A program made the translations under genes and the position numbers. Source: JBJHBP01 sp050485645 (GTDB lineage: Bacteria; Pseudomonadota; Gammaproteobacteria; Steroidobacterales; Rariloculaceae). From it: a stretch of DNA of 64,000 nucleotides. Positions within the stretch are counted from its first letter, which is position 1. The number at the start of each line of letters is the position of its first letter. The stretch spans positions 1 through 64,000 of the forward strand of contig JBJHBT010000004.1 of NCBI GenBank assembly GCA_050485645.1, read 5' to 3'. The notes beneath the pieces are model-generated. The model had not been told where the DNA came from. It made no database searches and worked only from the letters and a program-made list of their open reading frames with translations. Shown one piece after another: positions 61,120 to 64,000 of the stretch.

Positions 61120-61877
61120 ACCTGCGTGGCGTATACGCAATTTATCGTTTCGAAATGGCGCGAACCGCACGTACGCTGTTTCAGAGCATCGTGTCGCCGG
61201 TGGTTTCCACGTCGCTGTATTTCGTCGTGTTCGGGGCCGCCATCGGGCCGCGGATCGCGGAAATGGACGGCGTCACCTACGGGTCGTTTCTGGTGCCTGG
61301 CCTGATCATGCTGATGCTGCTTACGCAGAGCGTGTCCAACGCGTCTTTCGGCATCTATTTTCCGCGTTTCACGGGCACCATCTACGAACTGCTGTCGGCG
61401 CCAGTGTCGTTCTTCGAGGCGCTGCTGGGTTATGTTGGCGCGGCTGCCACCAAGTCCATCATCCTCGGGCTGATCATCCTGGCAACGTCCGCGCTGTTCG
61501 TGCCGCTGCAGATCAGCCATCCGTTCTGGATGCTGCTGTTTCTCGTTCTGACCGCGGTCACTTTCAGTCTGTTCGGATTCATACTGGGCATCTGGGCCGA
61601 CAGTTTCGAGAAGCTGCAGATTGTTCCGCTGCTCATCATCACACCGCTGGCGTTTCTCGGCGGCACGTTCTATCCCATCAGCATTCTGTCGGAAACCTGG
61701 CAGACGATTACGCTGTTCAATCCGGTTGTCTACCTGATCAGCGGCTTTCGCTGGAGTTTCTATGGCATAGCGGACGTCAACGTCGTGGTCAGCCTGATGA
61801 TGACCATGCTGTTCATGCTTGCATGTCTTGGCATCGTCTGGTGGATGTTCCGGACGGGATATCGCCTCAAGTCGTGA
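61116..61877 (+). CDS. ABC-2 type permease (YadH-like)
   Basis: 253 residues, six predicted transmembrane helices. The ABC-2 signature region PLAFLGGTFYPISILSETWQ (split: PLAFLGGTFY, PISILSETWQ) and FNPVVYLISGFRW are near the C-terminus, as in YadH and related exporters. It pairs with the ATPase encoded 4 bp upstream. Possible cargos in the wider family include polysaccharides, drugs and lipids; nothing here decides. Confidence 0.92.
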   Translation: MNLRGVYAIYRFEMARTARTLFQSIVSPVVSTSLYFVVFGAAIGPRIAEMDGVTYGSFLVPGLIMLMLLTQSVSNASFGIYFPRFTGTIYELLSAPVSFFEALLGYVGAAATKSIILGLIILATSALFVPLQISHPFWMLLFLVLTAVTFSLFGFILGIWADSFEKLQIVPLLIITPLAFLGGTFYPISILSETWQTITLFNPVVYLISGFRWSFYGIADVNVVVSLMMTMLFMLACLGIVWWMFRTGYRLKS

Positions 61878-61917
61878 GCGCGCTTGTGCCGTGAGCGCTT
61901 GCAGGCGGTGACCGCAT

Positions 61918-62331
61918 TCAGCGCAGCAGCATGAAGAACGGAATCATCGTTAGGGCGAGAACGAAGGCAATCGCGGCGACCAGTCCCAGCAAACGCAGCG
62001 GCTGCTCGCGCGCCACCGTCCATAGCGTCGGGACTTCACCGGCACGGCGAGCCGCTTCATGCGCGGCGCGTGCCCTGGCATGCCGTTCGCGCTGGTAGTC
62101 GGCCAGCAGCTGCCTGGCGCGGTCGGCATCGTGGTTGTCACGCAGCCAGATGCCGCCGGCCGATATTCCCCAGCGGCTGGGGCGGGTCTCGTACCAGGCG
62201 ACACCGTGATGCTCGAGCAGATCCCTGACTTCCTGTGCCTCGTCGTCGGGGACATATCGCAGATTCAGCAGCAGTCGGGCCATCAGCTGATCATAACCGA
62301 CGGCGGAAACTTGCGCCGTGGTAGCGGCCAT
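61918..62331 (-). CDS. DUF6164 membrane protein
   Basis: I use the ATG at 62331, preceded by AGGTGG at 9 nt; many relatives start at the equivalent of the Met at 62283 (MARLLLNLRYVPDDE). 137 residues. N-terminal part with VPDDEAQEVRDLLEHHGVAWYET, split as VPDDEAQEVRDLL and EHHGVAWYET, then WGISAGGIWL. A charged helix (about 80-108) and a C-terminal transmembrane helix (about 115-135) follow. It matches the small gammaproteobacterial DUF6164 family, whose function is unknown. The soluble domain resembles a ferredoxin-like DUF2007 fold, which I note only as an impression. Convergent with the ABC pair. Confidence 0.78.
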   Translation of the reverse strand: MAATTAQVSAVGYDQLMARLLLNLRYVPDDEAQEVRDLLEHHGVAWYETRPSRWGISAGGIWLRDNHDADRARQLLADYQRERHARARAAHEAARRAGEVPTLWTVAREQPLRLLGLVAAIAFVLALTMIPFFMLLR

Positions 62332-62385
62332 GGTCAAAATCCACCTATGTGATCCACGCGATCACGCGGTAACGAGTCGGGAACC

Positions 62386-62703
62386 TTGAATACGGATGGT
62401 CTGACCCTCGTCGAGGAGTGCACAGGGAGCGGTACGCTGGAGTCGGGCGGTCAGCGCAGTCTGCCGGTTCGCTACGAGATCCGCCGTTTTCAGGGAATCA
62501 CTGCGTCGGGGCTGCCCGTTCCCGGGTTGCATCGCATCGAAGGGCAGGTCGAACCGCTCACTTCCGACAGTCTGGAGGCCATGGTGGGTGTCGGCGTGAC
62601 GCTGCGCCTGGACGATGGCAGGGCACTGGGTGTCACTGTTGCATCAGCACATGGAAGGGTGCTCACGGAAGGACACGGCCCGTCGCGTTGCCACTGCTGC
62701 TGA
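62386..62703 (+). CDS. Small hypothetical protein
   Basis: 105 residues from a TTG with CGGGAA just upstream. Strand-rich: LTLVEECTGSGTL, VRYEIRRFQGIT, IEGQVEP and GVGVTLRLDDGRALGVTV suggest a small beta-barrel. Ends in CHCC, a Cys-rich tail that could be incidental. Codon use and frame look coding, and no better frame exists here, but I do not recognise the family. It lies 76 bp before the MacA-like gene. Confidence 0.55.
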   Translation: MNTDGLTLVEECTGSGTLESGGQRSLPVRYEIRRFQGITASGLPVPGLHRIEGQVEPLTSDSLEAMVGVGVTLRLDDGRALGVTVASAHGRVLTEGHGPSRCHCC

Positions 62704-62779
62704 TCGGCACGGCGTGCAGCCTCCCGGCTTTGCCGGTAGAGTCGCACTTTGCCGAAATGCCTACGGAAAGGATCAATCG

Positions 62780-64000
62780 ATGAGCGACCCGCGTTCAACG
62801 GCGACACCGGATGTCGCGGCTACGCTGGGCGTGGACGACAGAGGTGGTCGCAGGCGCAGGCGCTGGGGGCGATGGCTGATCGTCGTGGCCGTGATCGCGG
62901 GCGGCCTGTGGCTGCTACTGAGTGCCCGACAGCCGTTGACGCCGTCCTGGGTGACCGATTCGGCACGGCAGGGTGCGATCAGGGTGACCGTCACGGCCAC
63001 CGGGACACTGCAGCCCACCAATCAGGTGGATGTTGGCAGCGAGGTATCCGGCCTGATCGCCGAAGTTTTCGTGGACTACAACGCCGCTGTCACGGCGGGC
63101 GATCCGCTGGCGCGGCTCGACACGGAAGCGCTCGAGGCACGCGCGGCCTCCGCACAGGCATCGCTGGCCGTGGCGCAGGCCTCGCTGACACAGGCCGAGG
63201 CCACCGTCAGCGAAACCGATGCACAGCTCAACCGCGCGCGCGAACTCGCCGAGCGTGGCCTGGTTTCGCGGCAGAGTCTGGAAGCGGATGAAGCGGCGGC
63301 ATTGCGGGCACGTGCCGCCGTTGCCAGCGCGCGCGCTCAGGTTACCGCGTCCAGCGCAACACTGCGCGAGGCCGAAACGTCGCTGCGTAAGGCCGTTATC
63401 CGCGCACCGATCGACGGCATGGTGATCGCCCGTGAGGTTGATCCGGGTCAGACTGTCGCGGCCAGTTTCCAGACGCCGGTCCTGTTCCGGATAGCCGGTG
63501 ATCTCACGCGCATGCAGCTGCATCTGGATCTGGATGAATCCGATGTCGGGCAGGTGCGGGAAGGGCAGCTGGCCGAGTTCCGTGTCGATGCCTATCCCGG
63601 CCGCATGTTTGCGGCCGAGATCGTTTCCGTGAGATTCAATCCGCGTACGGTGAATAATGTCGTCACTTACGAAAGCGTGCTGTCGGTCGAGAATCCGTCG
63701 CTGTTGCTGCGTCCGGGCATGACGGCAACCGCCGAGATCATCGTCGAGGAGCGACCGGACGCTCTGCTGGTGCCCAATCGCGCACTACGCTTCCTGCCGC
63801 CGTTCGCCGACACCGCCGGCGCCCGCGCCACGGACGAAGGTGCCCGGGTCTGGGTGCTGCGCAATGGCGAGGCGCAACCGGTGTCGCTGGAAATCGGCGT
63901 TACCGACGGGCAGTACACCGAAGTGCTGGGCGGAGACATCGACCTGAACACCTCCCTGATCGTGGACGTGGAGCGCACCCCCCGCCAGCAGGGAGGCGGC
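62780..64000 (+). CDS. MacA-like periplasmic adaptor (HlyD family), 3' end outside window
   Basis: 407 codons visible and open to the window edge. After a basic N-terminus (RGGRRRRRWGRW) one transmembrane helix (about 35-52) leads to the lipoyl half-motif TLQPTNQVDVGSEVSG, split TLQPTNQVD and VGSEVSG (about 75-90). A long alpha-helical hairpin (about 115-200) follows, then the second lipoyl half (IRAPIDGMVIARE, about 213-225) and a beta-barrel with LLVPNRALRF. This is the adaptor of MacAB-type tripartite efflux or related RND/ABC systems. The partner ABC protein is expected downstream, outside the window. Confidence 0.9.
   Translation, partial: MSDPRSTATPDVAATLGVDDRGGRRRRRWGRWLIVVAVIAGGLWLLLSARQPLTPSWVTDSARQGAIRVTVTATGTLQPTNQVDVGSEVSGLIAEVFVDYNAAVTAGDPLARLDTEALEARAASAQASLAVAQASLTQAEATVSETDAQLNRARELAERGLVSRQSLEADEAAALRARAAVASARAQVTASSATLREAETSLRKAVIRAPIDGMVIAREVDPGQTVAASFQTPVLFRIAGDLTRMQLHLDLDESDVGQVREGQLAEFRVDAYPGRMFAAEIVSVRFNPRTVNNVVTYESVLSVENPSLLLRPGMTATAEIIVEERPDALLVPNRALRFLPPFADTAGARATDEGARVWVLRNGEAQPVSLEIGVTDGQYTEVLGGDIDLNTSLIVDVERTPRQQGGG

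Noticed and set aside
1..64000. rRNA, tRNA, transposase, integrase or CRISPR-Cas genes
   Set aside because: Looked for on both strands from sequence and protein features; none seen. A small tRNA could still be missed without a covariance search.

Overview
The window reads as one contiguous, GC-rich, gene-dense chromosomal stretch from a Gram-negative bacterium. Proteobacterial-type inorganic pyrophosphatase, NirBD/NasA/NasST nitrate assimilation, a DUF6164 protein, an outer-membrane porin and a TonB-dependent receptor point to a gammaproteobacterium. I cannot place it to genus. I saw no rRNA, tRNA, CRISPR, transposase or phage gene.

Layout. (1) 1-10.7 kb: three secreted G8/parallel beta-helix proteins of the CEMIP/TMEM2 type, the first cut by the window edge. 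Between the first and second lie two small periplasmic cytochromes c, an SRPBCC protein and a DUF8021-like secreted protein. (2) 11.5-19.1 kb: a 2545-residue surface protein with an inverse-autotransporter barrel at its N-terminus and a long beta-helix passenger that carries a large internal duplication. (3) 19.4-24.5 kb: two membrane-anchored alpha-solenoid paralogues that overlap by 4 bp, then a small membrane-anchored protein. (4) 24.6-27.3 kb, minus strand: a two-subunit molybdenum hydroxylase (IorAB-like). (5) 27.4-41.1 kb, minus strand: a complete nitrate-assimilation locus in the order nasT, nasS, [sigma-54 promoter, ANTAR RNA and terminator], nrtA, nrtB, fused double-NBD nrtCD, porin, nirB, nirD, nasA. 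(6) 41.3-46.2 kb: divergent response regulator and 7TMR-DISM histidine kinase, then a TonB-dependent receptor lacking its 5' end. (7) 46.4-52 kb: ppa, a membrane alpha/beta hydrolase, a ferric-reductase-like flavocytochrome, a 31-residue membrane peptide, a beta-hydroxyacid dehydrogenase and a beta-carbonic anhydrase. (8) 52.1-59.4 kb: a tightly coupled six-gene plus-strand operon of di-haem peroxidase lipoprotein, histidine kinase, REC-HDOD protein, stand-alone receiver, Ycf45/SpoIIIAA-like AAA-R3H protein and Fsr-like MFS exporter. (9) 59.6-64 kb: cold-shock protein, ABC-2 exporter pair, two small proteins and the start of a MacA-like adaptor.

How the parts work together. NrtABCD with the porin would import nitrate, NasA reduces it to nitrite and NirBD reduces nitrite to ammonium. 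NasS senses nitrate and releases NasT, which should bind the two-hexaloop leader RNA upstream of nrtA and prevent termination. The surface half of the window (G8 proteins, inverse autotransporter, solenoid proteins) suggests glycan handling or adhesion, but their substrates cannot be read from sequence. The six-gene redox/signalling operon at 52-59 kb is the best candidate here for an undescribed system.
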